A stretch of DNA of 64,000 bases. It comes from Azospira oryzae. Lineage in GTDB: Bacteria; Pseudomonadota; Gammaproteobacteria; Burkholderiales; Rhodocyclaceae. Made by a program: the position numbers and the translations under genes. Below are positions 19,434-28,795 of the stretch, piece by piece. Under the pieces are notes generated by a model. It had not been told where the DNA came from. It saw nothing but the letters and a program-made list of their open reading frames with translations, and searched no databases. The DNA is taken from the NCBI RefSeq assembly GCF_004217225.1, contig NZ_SHKM01000002.1:62001-126000 (forward strand), read 5' to 3'. Every line of letters starts with the position of its first letter. The stretch's first letter is position 1.

Positions 19434-21563
19434 TTATTTCACCCGCATCCCGGGCTGGGCGCCGGCATCGGGGGAAAGGATGTACAGACCGCCGGTCTTG
19501 CCTTCCGGATCGGAGGCCGCCAGCACCATGCCTTCGGACATGCCGAACTTCATCTTGCGCGGCACCAGATTGGCCACCATCACCGTCAAGCGGCCCACCA
19601 GGGCGGCCGGATCGTAGGCGGACTTGATGCCGGCGAAGACCTGGCGCGGCTTCTCCTCGCCGATATCCAGCTGCAGGCGGATCAGCTTGTCGGCGCCTTC
19701 CACATGGCTGGCGTCCACGATCTTGGCGATGCGCAGGTCCACCTTCATGAAGTCGTCGATGGAAATGTGGGGGCCGGTCTCGGCGGCGGCCTGGGCCACC
19801 TGGGCTTCCTTCTGCTGCTTTTCGGCGTGGCGCTGCTGGGAATGCTCGGCGCCCTTCTCCGCGGCCTTGGCCGGGGCTGCAGCAACGGCAGGCGCCAGGG
19901 AAGCCTTGTTGGCCTCCACCAGGGCTTCCACCAGCTTGGGGTCGATGCGGGTCATGAGGTGCTCGTAGGGCTGGATGGCATGGCCGGCGGCCAGCACGGC
20001 ATTGACGTCGTCCCAGGCGAAGGGGGCGACGTTGAGGAAGGCGGCCACCTTGTCGGCCAGCACCGGCAGCACCGGCTTCAGGAGCACGGTGAGCAGGCGG
20101 AACAGGTTCAGCGCATTGGTGCAGGCAGCGTGCAGGGCCGGGTCCTGGCCCTCCTGCTTGGCCAGCTCCCAGGGCTTCACCGTGTCCACATACTGGTTAA
20201 CGCCATCGGCCAGGGCCATGATTTCCCGCAGGGCGCGGCCGAATTCCCGGTTCTCGTAGTATTCGGCGATGCGCGGGGCGGCTTCCCGGATAGCGGCATA
20301 GGGAGCCAGGGACTGGTCGGCCACGGCCAGCTGGCCGTTGAAGCGCTTGGCGATGAAGCCGGCAGCACGGCTGGCGATGTTCACATACTTGCCCACCAGA
20401 TCGGAATTCACCCGGGCGGTGAAGTCGGGCAGGGACAGGTCGATGTCTTCCAGGGTGTTGGTCAGCTTGGCGGCGAAGTAGTAGCGCAGCCATTCCGGGT
20501 TGAGGCCCTGCTTGAGGTAGCTCTCGGCAGTGATGAAGGTGCCGCGGGACTTGGACATCTTCTGCCCGTCCACGGTGAGGAAGCCGTGGGCGAAAACCTT
20601 GGTCGGGGTGCGGAAGCCGGCCTGCTCCAGCTCGGCGGGCCAGAACAGGGCGTGAAAATAGAGGATGTCCTTGCCGATGAAGTGGTACAGCTCGGCCTGG
20701 GAATCCTTGGCCCAGTATTCGTTGAAATCCAGGCCATTCTTCTCGCACAGATTGGCGAAGGAGCCCATGTAGCCGATGGGGGCGTCGAGCCAGACGTAGA
20801 AGTACTTGCCCGGGGCGCCGGGAATCTCGAAACCGAAATAAGGGGCGTCCCGGGAAATGTCCCAGTCGGTGAGCTTGTTCTCGCCCTCGGCCCCAAGCCA
20901 CTCCTGCATCTTGTTGGCGGCTTCCGGCTGCAGGCGCCCCTCTTCCCGGGTCCAGCGGCGCAGGAAATCCTGGCAGCGGGGATCGGAGAGCTTGAAGAAA
21001 TAGTGGTCGGACGAACGCATTTCCGGCTTGGCGCCGGACACGGCGGAGTACGGGTCCTTCAGGTCGTTGGGGGTGTAGGCGGCACCGCAAACCTCGCAGT
21101 TGTCGCCGTACTGATCCTTGGCGCCGCACTTGGGGCACTCGCCCTTGATGAAGCGGTCCGGCAGGAACATCTCCTTCACCGGATCGTAGAACTGCTCGAT
21201 GGAGCGCACCTCGATCAGGCTGGCCGCCTGCAGCTTGCCGTAGATGTCTTCGGCGCAGCGGCGGGTTTCCGGGGTGTTGGTGGAATAGTAGTTGTCGAAG
21301 CCCACCAGGAAGCCGGCGAAGTCCCGCGTGTGCTCGCCGTAGACCCGCTCGATCAGGGCTTCCGGGGTGATGCCTTCGTTTTGGGCCCGCAGCATGATGG
21401 GCGTGCCGTGGGTGTCGTCGGCGCAGACGTACCAGCAGTCGTGGCCCCGCATTTTCTGGAAGCGCACCCAGATGTCGGTCTGGATGTACTCCACCAGATG
21501 GCCCAGGTGGATGGAGCCGTTGGCGTAGGGCAGTGCGGAGGTGACGAGGATCTTGCGCTTCAT
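19434..21563 (-). CDS. metG: MetG, methionyl-tRNA synthetase
   Basis: A 709-residue class I synthetase. The HIGH motif is HLGH at residues 19-22, the KMSKS motif lies near residue 335 ([10 protein letters not shown]), and a zinc knuckle [18 protein letters not shown] is present near residue 145. The C-terminal tRNA-binding (EMAPII/Trbp111-like) domain covers about residues 600-709 ([20 protein letters not shown]), joined by an Ala/Lys/Glu-rich linker near residues 555-590. This is the long dimeric form, as in E. coli. It is divergent from apbC, a common arrangement in proteobacteria. Confidence 0.98.
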   Translation of the reverse strand: MKRKILVTSALPYANGSIHLGHLVEYIQTDIWVRFQKMRGHDCWYVCADDTHGTPIMLRAQNEGITPEALIERVYGEHTRDFAGFLVGFDNYYSTNTPETRRCAEDIYGKLQAASLIEVRSIEQFYDPVKEMFLPDRFIKGECPKCGAKDQYGDNCEVCGAAYTPNDLKDPYSAVSGAKPEMRSSDHYFFKLSDPRCQDFLRRWTREEGRLQPEAANKMQEWLGAEGENKLTDWDISRDAPYFGFEIPGAPGKYFYVWLDAPIGYMGSFANLCEKNGLDFNEYWAKDSQAELYHFIGKDILYFHALFWPAELEQAGFRTPTKVFAHGFLTVDGQKMSKSRGTFITAESYLKQGLNPEWLRYYFAAKLTNTLEDIDLSLPDFTARVNSDLVGKYVNIASRAAGFIAKRFNGQLAVADQSLAPYAAIREAAPRIAEYYENREFGRALREIMALADGVNQYVDTVKPWELAKQEGQDPALHAACTNALNLFRLLTVLLKPVLPVLADKVAAFLNVAPFAWDDVNAVLAAGHAIQPYEHLMTRIDPKLVEALVEANKASLAPAVAAAPAKAAEKGAEHSQQRHAEKQQKEAQVAQAAAETGPHISIDDFMKVDLRIAKIVDASHVEGADKLIRLQLDIGEEKPRQVFAGIKSAYDPAALVGRLTVMVANLVPRKMKFGMSEGMVLAASDPEGKTGGLYILSPDAGAQPGMRVK

Positions 21564-21679
21564 GGGGGAGCCTGAAAAAGTCGGAGCAAAGGCGGGAGTT
21601 TACCAAACGCTGGGCCCAGGACCCGGCCCGGCCCTGGAAAAGAACGAAAAGAAGCCGACGCAACAGCCAAGGAGCGCTT

Positions 21680-21707
21680 TTGGCCGGCCCCTGCCTTGGG
21701 GTATACT
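21680..21707 (+). promoter_or_regulatory. Candidate sigma-70 promoter of apbC
   Basis: TTGGCC (21680-21685), a 16-base spacer and TATACT (21702-21707) give a plausible promoter. The start would fall near 21714, with a leader of about 40 bases that includes GGAG at 21741-21744. Confidence 0.6.
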
Positions 21708-21753
21708 CGACAAAATCACTCAAGTATCAGGCTTCCCACAGGAGTTCCCTGCC

Positions 21754-22848
21754 ATGACCATCAGCGTCGCCGACGTCCACACTGCCCTGCAGTCCCTGAT
21801 CGACCCCAATACCCAGAAGGACTACGTTTCCTCCAAGGCCGCCCGCAACATCAAGGTGGACGGCAATGACGTTTCCCTGGACATCGAGCTGGGCTACCCG
21901 GCCAAGACCCAGATCGACGCCATCCGCACCCGGGTCATCGCCGCCATCAAGGCCCTGCCCGGCGCCGGCAACGTCTCCGCCAATGTCTATGTGAAAATCG
22001 TCTCCCACACCGTGCAGCGGGGCGTGAAGCTGCTGCCGGGCGTCAAGAACATCATCGCCGTGGCCTCCGGCAAGGGCGGCGTCGGCAAAAGCACCACCGC
22101 CGTGAACCTGGCCCTGGCCCTGGCCCAGGAAGGCGCCACGGTCGGCCTGCTGGACGCCGACATCTACGGCCCCTCCCAGCCCCAGATGCTGGGCCTGGCC
22201 GGCAAGCAGCCCGAATCCAAGGACGGCCAGAGCCTGGAGCCCCTGGAGGCCCACGGCATCCAGGCCATGTCCATCGGTTTCCTCCTGGAAGACGTGGAAA
22301 CCCCCATGGTCTGGCGCGGCCCCATGGTCACCCAGGCCCTGGAACAACTGCTGCGGGATACCAACTGGCGCGACGTGGATTACCTGGTGATCGACATGCC
22401 GCCGGGCACCGGCGACACCCAGCTGACCCTCTCCCAGAAGGTGCCGGTGACCGGCGCCGTGGTGGTCACCACACCCCAGGACATCGCCCTCATCGACGCC
22501 CGCAAGGGCCTGAAGATGTTCGAGAAGGTGGGCATTCCCATCCTCGGCATCGTCGAGAACATGTCCATCCACATCTGTTCCAAGTGCGGCCACGAAGAAC
22601 ACATCTTCGGCCACGGCGGTGGCGAGCAGATGTGCAAGGACTACGACGTGGAATTCCTCGGCGCCCTGCCCCTGGAACTGGCCATCCGAGAAATGGCCGA
22701 CACCGGCAAGCCTACCGTGGTCGGCGCCCCCGATTCCCGCCCGGCGGAAATCTACCGGGCCATCGCCCGCCGGGTGGCGGTGAAGATCGCCGACAAGGCC
22801 AAGGACCTGACCGCCAAGTTCCCCAACATCGTGGTGCAGAACACCTGA
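21754..22848 (+). CDS. apbC: ApbC/Mrp iron-sulfur cluster carrier ATPase
   Basis: A 364-residue P-loop ATPase that carries and delivers iron-sulfur clusters in the cytoplasm. The N-terminal DUF59/MIP18-like domain covers about residues 1-85, followed by the deviant Walker A motif SGKGGVGKST at residues 105-114 and a CxxC cluster-binding pair Cys275/Cys278 (HICSKCGHEE). I chose the ATG at 21754 because GGAG lies nine bases upstream and the N-terminus matches the family; a longer in-frame extension toward 21541 overlaps the metG start and has no family counterpart. It is divergent from metG. Confidence 0.96.
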   Translation: MTISVADVHTALQSLIDPNTQKDYVSSKAARNIKVDGNDVSLDIELGYPAKTQIDAIRTRVIAAIKALPGAGNVSANVYVKIVSHTVQRGVKLLPGVKNIIAVASGKGGVGKSTTAVNLALALAQEGATVGLLDADIYGPSQPQMLGLAGKQPESKDGQSLEPLEAHGIQAMSIGFLLEDVETPMVWRGPMVTQALEQLLRDTNWRDVDYLVIDMPPGTGDTQLTLSQKVPVTGAVVVTTPQDIALIDARKGLKMFEKVGIPILGIVENMSIHICSKCGHEEHIFGHGGGEQMCKDYDVEFLGALPLELAIREMADTGKPTVVGAPDSRPAEIYRAIARRVAVKIADKAKDLTAKFPNIVVQNT

Positions 22849-22985
22849 GCCGCCGGCGGGGGCAAAGGACTACCCGAGCCCCCGCCATCCACTTGATCTG
22901 CCTGCATTTTCCCCCCAGCAGCGGCACCGCCGGCCCCCGCCCCGCCCACCACGGGCTTCCCCTCCTGTAAAAACCCTTTTTGTGC

Positions 22986-23030
22986 ACCCCAACACCAAGT
23001 AGAATCCGCTTTTTTCCAAGGTGTTGGGGT
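22986..23030 (+). promoter_or_regulatory. Long-range inverted repeat in the dcd leader
   Basis: ACCCCAACACC (22986-22996) and GGTGTTGGGGT (23020-23030) are a perfect 11-base inverted repeat separated by 23 bases. The spacer includes a -10-like TAGAAT (23000-23005). The right arm ends eight bases before the dcd ATG and includes the GGGG that probably binds the ribosome. If transcription starts upstream, the stem hides that site; if it starts at the TAGAAT, the repeat flanks the promoter and looks like an operator. Confidence 0.55.
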
Positions 23031-23037
23031 AGCTGGC

Positions 23038-23604
23038 ATGGCCATCAAATCCGATAAGTGGATCCGCCGCATGGCGGAGCAGCACGGCATGATCGAACCG
23101 TTCGAGCCGGGGCTGGTGCGCGAGGTCAATGGGGAGAAGATCGTTTCCTACGGCACCTCCAGCTACGGCTACGACATCCGCTGCGCCCGGGAATTCAAGG
23201 TCTTCACCAACATCAACTCCACCATCGTGGACCCGAAGAAGTTCGATCCCCAGTCCTTCGTCGAGATCGAGGCGGACTATTGCATCATCCCGCCCAACTC
23301 CTTCGCCCTGGCCCGCACCGTCGAATACTTCCGCATCCCCCGCAGCGTACTCACCGTCTGCCTGGGCAAGAGCACCTACGCCCGTTGCGGCATCATCGTG
23401 AACGTCACCCCCTTCGAACCCGAATGGGAAGGCTACGTCACCCTGGAGTTCTCCAACACCACCCCCCTGCCGGCCAAGATCTACGCCGGCGAGGGCTGCG
23501 CCCAGGTGCTCTTCTTCGAGTCCGACGAGGTCTGCGAGACCTCCTACAAGGACCGGGGCGGCAAGTACCAGGGCCAGGTGGGCGTCACCCTGCCCAAGAT
23601 CTGA
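23038..23604 (+). CDS. dcd: Dcd, dCTP deaminase
   Basis: A 188-residue trimeric dCTP deaminase that makes dUTP, the precursor of dUMP for ThyA. The conserved blocks are [14 protein letters not shown] near residues 37-50, [20 protein letters not shown] near residues 110-129 containing the catalytic region, and the C-terminal [11 protein letters not shown] that closes over the nucleotide. The length fits the monofunctional enzyme. It is preceded by an unusual inverted repeat and followed by the decarboxylase after 71 bases. Confidence 0.97.
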   Translation: MAIKSDKWIRRMAEQHGMIEPFEPGLVREVNGEKIVSYGTSSYGYDIRCAREFKVFTNINSTIVDPKKFDPQSFVEIEADYCIIPPNSFALARTVEYFRIPRSVLTVCLGKSTYARCGIIVNVTPFEPEWEGYVTLEFSNTTPLPAKIYAGEGCAQVLFFESDEVCETSYKDRGGKYQGQVGVTLPKI

Positions 23605-23675
23605 CGCCTTCGCGCAACATTTTCGACTTATCCTGTGACCCGCTCCGGCGGGTCGCCGTCTTTTGAGGAACAGCC

Positions 23676-25916
23676 ATGCGCTTCCACTTCCCGGTCATCA
23701 TCATCGACGAAGACTTCCGCTCCGAGAATGCCTCGGGCCTGGGCATCCGGGCCCTGGCGGAAGCCATCCAGGCCGAAGGTCTGGAAGTGCTGGGCGTCAC
23801 CAGCTACGGCGACCTGACCTCCTTCGCCCAGCAGCAGAGTCGGGCCTCCACCTTCATCCTGTCCATCGACGACGAGGAGTTCTCCTCGCCCGAGGCGTCC
23901 GCCAAGGCCATTGCCGGCCTGCGCGCCTTCGTCAGCGAAATCCGCCTGCGCAACAGCGAGATTCCCATCTTCCTGCACGGCGAGACCCGCACCTCCCGCC
24001 ACATCCCCAACGACGTGCTGCGGGAACTGCACGGCTTCATCCACATGTATGAAGACACGCCGGAATTCATCGCCCGCAACGTGGTGCGGGAAGCCAAGGC
24101 CTACCTGGAATCCCTGCCGCCGCCCTTCTTCCGGGCCCTCACCCACTACGCCTCGGACGGCTCCTATTCCTGGCACTGTCCCGGCCACTCCGGCGGCGTC
24201 GCCTTCCTGAAGAGCCCGGTGGGCCAGATGTTCCACCAGTTCTTCGGCGAGAACATGCTGCGCGCCGACGTCTGCAACGCCGTGGAGGAACTGGGCCAGC
24301 TGCTGGACCACACCGGCCCGGTGGCGGCCTCCGAGCGCAATGCGGCACGCATCTTCAACTGCGACCACCTGTACTTCGTCACCAACGGCACCTCCACCTC
24401 CAACAAGATCGTCTGGCACTCCACCGTGGCCCCGGGCGACATCGTGGTGGTGGACCGCAACTGCCACAAGTCCATCCTGCACGCCATCATGATGACCGGC
24501 GCCATCCCGGTCTTCCTCATGCCGACCCGCAACAACTTCGGCATCATCGGCCCCATCCCCAAGAGCGAGTTCGCCTGGGAGAACATCCAGAAGAAGATCG
24601 CCGCCAACCCCTTCGCCACGGACAAGAACGCCAAGCCCCGGGTGCTGACCATCACCCAGTCCACCTACGACGGCATCCTCTACAACGTGGAAGCCATCAA
24701 GGAAGAGCTGGACGGCAAGATCGACACCCTGCACTTCGACGAAGCCTGGCTGCCCCACGCCGCCTTCCACGACTTCTACGGCGATTACCACGCCATCGGC
24801 GCCGACCGGCCCCGCTGCAAGGAGTCCATGGTCTTCTCCACCCAGTCCACCCACAAGCTCCTGGCCGGCCTTTCCCAGGCCTCCCAGATCCTGGTGCAGG
24901 ACGCGGAGAACAGCCACCTGGACCGGGACGTGTTCAACGAGGCCTACCTCATGCACACCTCCACCAGCCCCCAGTACGCCATCATCGCCTCCTGCGACGT
25001 GGCCGCGGCCATGATGGAAGAGCCGGGCGGCACCGCCCTGGTGGAGGAATCCATCGCAGAGGCCCTGGACTTCCGCCGCGCCATGCGCAAGGTGGACGAG
25101 GAGTGGGGCTCCGGCTGGTGGTTCAAGGTATGGGGCCCGGACGACCTCTCCGAGGAAGGCATCGAGGAGCGGGACGCCTGGATGCTCAAGCCCGGCGACC
25201 GCTGGCACGGCTTCGGCAACCTGGCCGACGGCTTCAACATGCTGGACCCGATCAAGGCCACCATCATCACCCCGGGCCTGGACGTGGACGGCGAGTTCGC
25301 CGAACGGGGCATTCCCGCCGCCATCGTCACCAAGTACCTGGCCGAACACGGCGTGATCGTGGAGAAGTGCGGCCTCTACTCCTTCTTCATCATGTTCACC
25401 ATCGGCATCACCAAGGGCCGCTGGAACAGCATGGTGACCGAACTGCAGCAGTTCAAGGACGACTACGACAAGAACCAGCCCCTGTGGAAGGTACTGCCCG
25501 CCTTCGTCGCCAAGCACCCGCGCTACGAGCGGGTCGGCCTGCGCGACCTGTGCCGGGAAATCCACGCCGTTTACCGCTCCAACGACGTGGCCCGCCTGAC
25601 CACCGAGATGTACCTCTCCGACATGGTGCCGGCCATGAAGCCTGCCGACGCCTTCGCCAAGATGGCCCACCGGGAAATCGACCGGGTGCCAATCGACGAG
25701 CTGGAAGGCCGGGTCACCTCGGTGCTGCTCACCCCCTACCCCCCGGGCATTCCCCTGCTCATCCCGGGCGAGCGCTTCAACCGCACCATCATGCAGTACC
25801 TGCAGTTCGCCCGGGATTTCAACGAGAAATTCCCCGGCTTCGAGACCGACATCCACGGTCTGGTCAAGGAAGAGCGGGACGGCAAGGTGGGCTACTACGT
25901 GGACTGCGTACGCTGA
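23676..25916 (+). CDS. Arginine/lysine/ornithine decarboxylase (fold type I, PLP)
   Basis: A 746-residue PLP-dependent decarboxylase of the AdiA/LdcI/SpeF family. The N-terminal wing (CheY-like) domain covers about residues 1-140, the PLP domain follows with the cofactor lysine Lys394 in QSTHKLLAGLSQ and the HFDEAWLPHAAF aspartate motif, and the C-terminal domain completes it. The length lies between LdcI (715) and AdiA (755), and the substrate cannot be decided; arginine or lysine are likely in betaproteobacteria. No antiporter gene is adjacent, so a biosynthetic polyamine role is as likely as acid resistance. A strong terminator follows. Confidence 0.92.
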   Translation: MRFHFPVIIIDEDFRSENASGLGIRALAEAIQAEGLEVLGVTSYGDLTSFAQQQSRASTFILSIDDEEFSSPEASAKAIAGLRAFVSEIRLRNSEIPIFLHGETRTSRHIPNDVLRELHGFIHMYEDTPEFIARNVVREAKAYLESLPPPFFRALTHYASDGSYSWHCPGHSGGVAFLKSPVGQMFHQFFGENMLRADVCNAVEELGQLLDHTGPVAASERNAARIFNCDHLYFVTNGTSTSNKIVWHSTVAPGDIVVVDRNCHKSILHAIMMTGAIPVFLMPTRNNFGIIGPIPKSEFAWENIQKKIAANPFATDKNAKPRVLTITQSTYDGILYNVEAIKEELDGKIDTLHFDEAWLPHAAFHDFYGDYHAIGADRPRCKESMVFSTQSTHKLLAGLSQASQILVQDAENSHLDRDVFNEAYLMHTSTSPQYAIIASCDVAAAMMEEPGGTALVEESIAEALDFRRAMRKVDEEWGSGWWFKVWGPDDLSEEGIEERDAWMLKPGDRWHGFGNLADGFNMLDPIKATIITPGLDVDGEFAERGIPAAIVTKYLAEHGVIVEKCGLYSFFIMFTIGITKGRWNSMVTELQQFKDDYDKNQPLWKVLPAFVAKHPRYERVGLRDLCREIHAVYRSNDVARLTTEMYLSDMVPAMKPADAFAKMAHREIDRVPIDELEGRVTSVLLTPYPPGIPLLIPGERFNRTIMQYLQFARDFNEKFPGFETDIHGLVKEERDGKVGYYVDCVR

Positions 25917-25936
25917 CCCGGCGGTGCGGCACAGAA

Positions 25937-25965
25937 AGCGGCGGGATTTCCCGCCGCTTTTTTTT
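25937..25965 (+). terminator. Terminator after the decarboxylase gene
   Basis: A perfect nine-base-pair stem AGCGGCGGG/CCCGCCGCT (25937-25945 and 25950-25958) with a four-base loop is followed by eight T residues. It separates the decarboxylase from the downstream four-gene operon. Confidence 0.95.
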
Positions 25966-26020
25966 CGCCAGAATTTTCTCAAATATCGCGCCAAGCCCAT
26001 GAAAAATGGGAATAACTGCA

Positions 26021-26049
26021 TTGACATTGCCATGCTGCTTTGCCACATT
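26021..26049 (+). promoter_or_regulatory. Candidate promoter of the Slam/FecR/GT41 operon
   Basis: A consensus TTGACA (26021-26026) is followed after 17 bases by CACATT (26044-26049), a weak -10. The region 25966-26084 is clearly richer in A and T than its surroundings. A short inverted repeat CCCAT-N5-ATGGG at 25996-26010 lies just upstream of the -35 box, a position suitable for an activator. Confidence 0.45.
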
Positions 26050-26084
26050 AGCCGCGATAAGAAATTGTTGAATTGGGGTCTGGG

Positions 26085-27407
26085 GTGAAAGTCAAAAAAT
26101 CCGTATTGAATGTCTGCGTCGTCCTGTCGTTGCTGGGCTGCGGCGCCGCCTGGGGGGCCGATGCCACCCTGGGCCAAGCCGGACGCCTGCTGGAAAGCGG
26201 CAAGGGCAGCGAAGCCTATGTCCTGCTGGAAAGCCTGGAGCCCGAACGGGCCGGGGAAATCGAATACGACCTGCTGCTGGGGCTGGCCGCCCTGGAGGCG
26301 GGCCAGAACACCCGGGCGGTCTTCGCCCTGGAACGGGTGCTGGCCCAGGAACCGAACAACGCCCGGGCCCGGGCCGAGATTGCCCGGGCCTATCTGGCCC
26401 TGGGCGAGACCAAGAATGCCCGCCGCGAGTTCGAGAATGTGCGCAGCATGGGCGTGCCGGCCGAAGTGGGCAGCACCATCGAGCGTTTCCTGGCAGCAGT
26501 GGAGCGCCTGGAGGACGAAGCCCGCACCCAGGTGCGCGGCTATCTGGAGCTGGGTCTGGGCATCGACAGCAACGTCAACAGCGGCACCAGCCGCGGCGAG
26601 TACGCCATTCCCTTCTTCGGCGGCTGGATGTTCCCGGTCGGCAGCGGCGCCAAGGAAAACGGTGACACCTTCACCAACGTGGCCGGCGGCATCAATTTCC
26701 GCACTCCCCTGCAGGCCGGCCTGGCCGTCACCGGTGGTGCCGCCTTCTCCCAGCGCCTCAACAGCAACGATACCGACTTCGACAACGGCAGCTGGGACGC
26801 CAATCTGGGCCTGACCAAGGCGGCGGACAAGAACCAGTATTCCCTTGCCCTCCAGGCCAGCACCTTCCGCCTCAACGGCGAGCGCTACCGGGACGCCATG
26901 GGCTTCACCGGCCAATGGCAGCACAACTACGACTCCCGCAACCAGGCCAGCCTCTACCTCCAGTACGCCAGCCTCACCTACCCGGGCCAGGCCATCCGCA
27001 ACACGGACCGTTTCGTCGTCGGCGGCGCCTACGCCCACGCTTTCCGCGAGGGGCAGGTCATCTACGGCGGCGCCTACGTGGGCACCGAGATGGAAAAGAA
27101 CGAGCTGGCCACATTCATGGGCCACGACCTGGTGGGCGTGCGCATCGGCGGCCAGATGGACCTGGCCCCGCGCTGGGTCGGCTTTGCCAACGCCAATCTG
27201 GAACAGCGCCGCTACCACGGCAGCGACCCCTTCTTCCTCAGCATCCGCCAGGACCTGCAGGCCAACATCAACGTGGGGGCCAATTTCAGTCCCAGCCGGG
27301 AATGGCACATCACGCCCCAGTTCAGCTATACCCGCAACGACTCCAACCTGACCCTCAACGATTACCACCGCCAGGTGGTCTCCGTTACCGTCCGCCGCGA
27401 TTTCTGA
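26085..27407 (+). CDS. TPR plus outer-membrane beta-barrel protein, Slam (DUF560)-like
   Basis: A 440-residue exported protein. Residues 1-25 form a signal peptide (LLGCGAAWGADA; a lipobox-like LLGC is present but a barrel lipoprotein would be unusual). Residues 28-150 are TPR-like helical repeats (LLLGLAALEAGQNTRAVFAL, ARAEIARAYLALGETKNARR). From about residue 160 the sequence becomes alternating amphipathic strands starting GYLELGLGIDSNVNS and ending VSVTVRRDF, the terminal Phe of an outer-membrane barrel. This layout matches Slam translocators, which move surface lipoproteins and hemophilins across the outer membrane. The GTG at 26085 follows GGGG. It is the first of four genes with 13 bases to the next. 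Confidence 0.75.
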   Translation: MKVKKSVLNVCVVLSLLGCGAAWGADATLGQAGRLLESGKGSEAYVLLESLEPERAGEIEYDLLLGLAALEAGQNTRAVFALERVLAQEPNNARARAEIARAYLALGETKNARREFENVRSMGVPAEVGSTIERFLAAVERLEDEARTQVRGYLELGLGIDSNVNSGTSRGEYAIPFFGGWMFPVGSGAKENGDTFTNVAGGINFRTPLQAGLAVTGGAAFSQRLNSNDTDFDNGSWDANLGLTKAADKNQYSLALQASTFRLNGERYRDAMGFTGQWQHNYDSRNQASLYLQYASLTYPGQAIRNTDRFVVGGAYAHAFREGQVIYGGAYVGTEMEKNELATFMGHDLVGVRIGGQMDLAPRWVGFANANLEQRRYHGSDPFFLSIRQDLQANINVGANFSPSREWHITPQFSYTRNDSNLTLNDYHRQVVSVTVRRDF

Positions 27408-27420
27408 AGCAGGTCCCGCC

Positions 27421-28767
27421 ATGCACATCGCCCTCACCTCCCGCCCCTCCCCCCTGCTGCTGGCCCTGGCCGCTGCCTACCCGGGCCTGGCCACGGCCGC
27501 AGCCGCCGCCCGGGTCGATTTCGCCGTCGGCAACGTGGTGGCCCTCGGCGCCGCCGGCAGTACCCGCCCCCTGAGCAAGGGCGCCGAAGTCCAGCCCGGG
27601 GAAACGGTCAGCACCCGGGACGGCCGCGCCCAGCTGCGCTTCTCCGACGGTTCCCTGGTTTCCCTGCAGCCCCAGAGCGACTTCCGGGTGGACAGCTACC
27701 GCTACGCCGGCCAGGCGGACGGCAGCGAGCAGGGCTTCTTCAGCCTGCTCAAGGGCGGCATGCGCACCATCACCGGCCTCATCGGGCGCACCAACAAGGA
27801 CAACTACCGGGTCACCACCAACGTGGCCACCATCGGCATCCGGGGCACCGAGTACTCCATCACCTACGGCGACGGCATCACCGTCTCCACCGGCGAAGGC
27901 CAGGTCATGGTGTGCAACGGCGGCGGCTGCCTGCTGCTGTCCAGCGGCGAATCGGCCCTGGTCACCACCCCCACCTCCCAGCCCAGCCGTACCGAGGCCC
28001 GCACCAACCTGCCGCCGGCGCCGCCCAGCGTCTCGCCCCAGGTGTTTTTCGCCAGCGGCGAGCAGCGTTCCGGCAACGGTACCCCCACCCTCAACTCCCC
28101 CCTGCTACCCAGCGGCGAGGGCTACAACTTCCATTGGGCCGGCGTCAAATCCGGCAACCCCTACATCACCTACTTCGGCGACACCAATGCGGGCTTCGGC
28201 AGCGACGGCAGTCTCAGCACCGTTGCGGTCGGCGTCCTCAACTACAGCGCCCAGGGCAATGGCTTCTATTTCACCGACGGCACCATCGGCTGGGGCCGCT
28301 GGAGCAGCGGCGTCCTGACCGGCGACGGCCCGAGTGACCAGGCCCTGAAGGACGTCCACTACGTGGTGGGCAAACCCACCCCCACCAACGATCCGGTGTT
28401 TTCCTCCTCCGGCACCAGCACCTACAACATGCTGGGCTTCACCATGCCCACCTCCACCACCGGCGTGGTCGGCACCCAGGCCGTCACCGGCCAGCTTTCG
28501 GTGAATTTCAGCACCTACCAGGTGGGGGTCAACATGACGGTGCCCATCGGCGGCAAGACCTACGTCATCACCGATACCGCCTCCTGGTCCTACGGGGTTT
28601 TCAGTTCCGGCGGTTTCATTTGTGGCGGCGCCTGCACCAACGGCCAGCTCAGCGGCTTCTTTGCCGGCAGCGGCGCCTCCCACGCCGGTCTGACCTACCA
28701 GTTCCTGGACAACCTGCCCGGTACGGACCTGGGCAAGATCAGCGGCGCCGCCGTCTTCAAGAAGTAG
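27421..28767 (+). CDS. Exported FecR-domain protein with C-terminal Gly/Thr-rich domain
   Basis: A 448-residue exported protein with no lipobox (signal peptide to about residue 28). A FecR domain fills about residues 60-165, with LRFSDGSLVSLQPQSDFRV, LLKGGMRTITGLIGRTN and TNVATIGIRGTEYSITYG. After a proline-rich linker near residue 200, residues 225-448 form a strand-rich Gly/Ser/Thr domain with WGRWSSGVLTGDG, a Cys pair in FICGGACTNG, then GQLSGFFAGSGASHAGLTYQF. This ending recalls the TbpB-like/hemophilin barrels recognised by Slam. Because its neighbour is Slam-like, it is a candidate passenger; this is inference. It has no membrane anchor, unlike iron-signalling FecR proteins. Confidence 0.78.
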   Translation: MHIALTSRPSPLLLALAAAYPGLATAAAAARVDFAVGNVVALGAAGSTRPLSKGAEVQPGETVSTRDGRAQLRFSDGSLVSLQPQSDFRVDSYRYAGQADGSEQGFFSLLKGGMRTITGLIGRTNKDNYRVTTNVATIGIRGTEYSITYGDGITVSTGEGQVMVCNGGGCLLLSSGESALVTTPTSQPSRTEARTNLPPAPPSVSPQVFFASGEQRSGNGTPTLNSPLLPSGEGYNFHWAGVKSGNPYITYFGDTNAGFGSDGSLSTVAVGVLNYSAQGNGFYFTDGTIGWGRWSSGVLTGDGPSDQALKDVHYVVGKPTPTNDPVFSSSGTSTYNMLGFTMPTSTTGVVGTQAVTGQLSVNFSTYQVGVNMTVPIGGKTYVITDTASWSYGVFSSGGFICGGACTNGQLSGFFAGSGASHAGLTYQFLDNLPGTDLGKISGAAVFKK

Positions 28768-28795
28768 TCGGGCGGACGCCGTAAGGCCCCGGCCC

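Noticed and set aside
23628-27437. Open frame of 1269 codons on the minus strand
   Set aside because: It runs antisense to the decarboxylase and the Slam-like gene, has a Gly/Val/His-rich composition typical of a high-GC shadow frame, and shows no family motif. The plus-strand genes have clear motifs.
27421-28767. FecR protein as an anti-sigma factor of an iron-uptake system
   Set aside because: No sigma factor gene, no membrane anchor and no TonB receptor is adjacent; the protein has a cleavable signal peptide and a long exported C-terminal domain.
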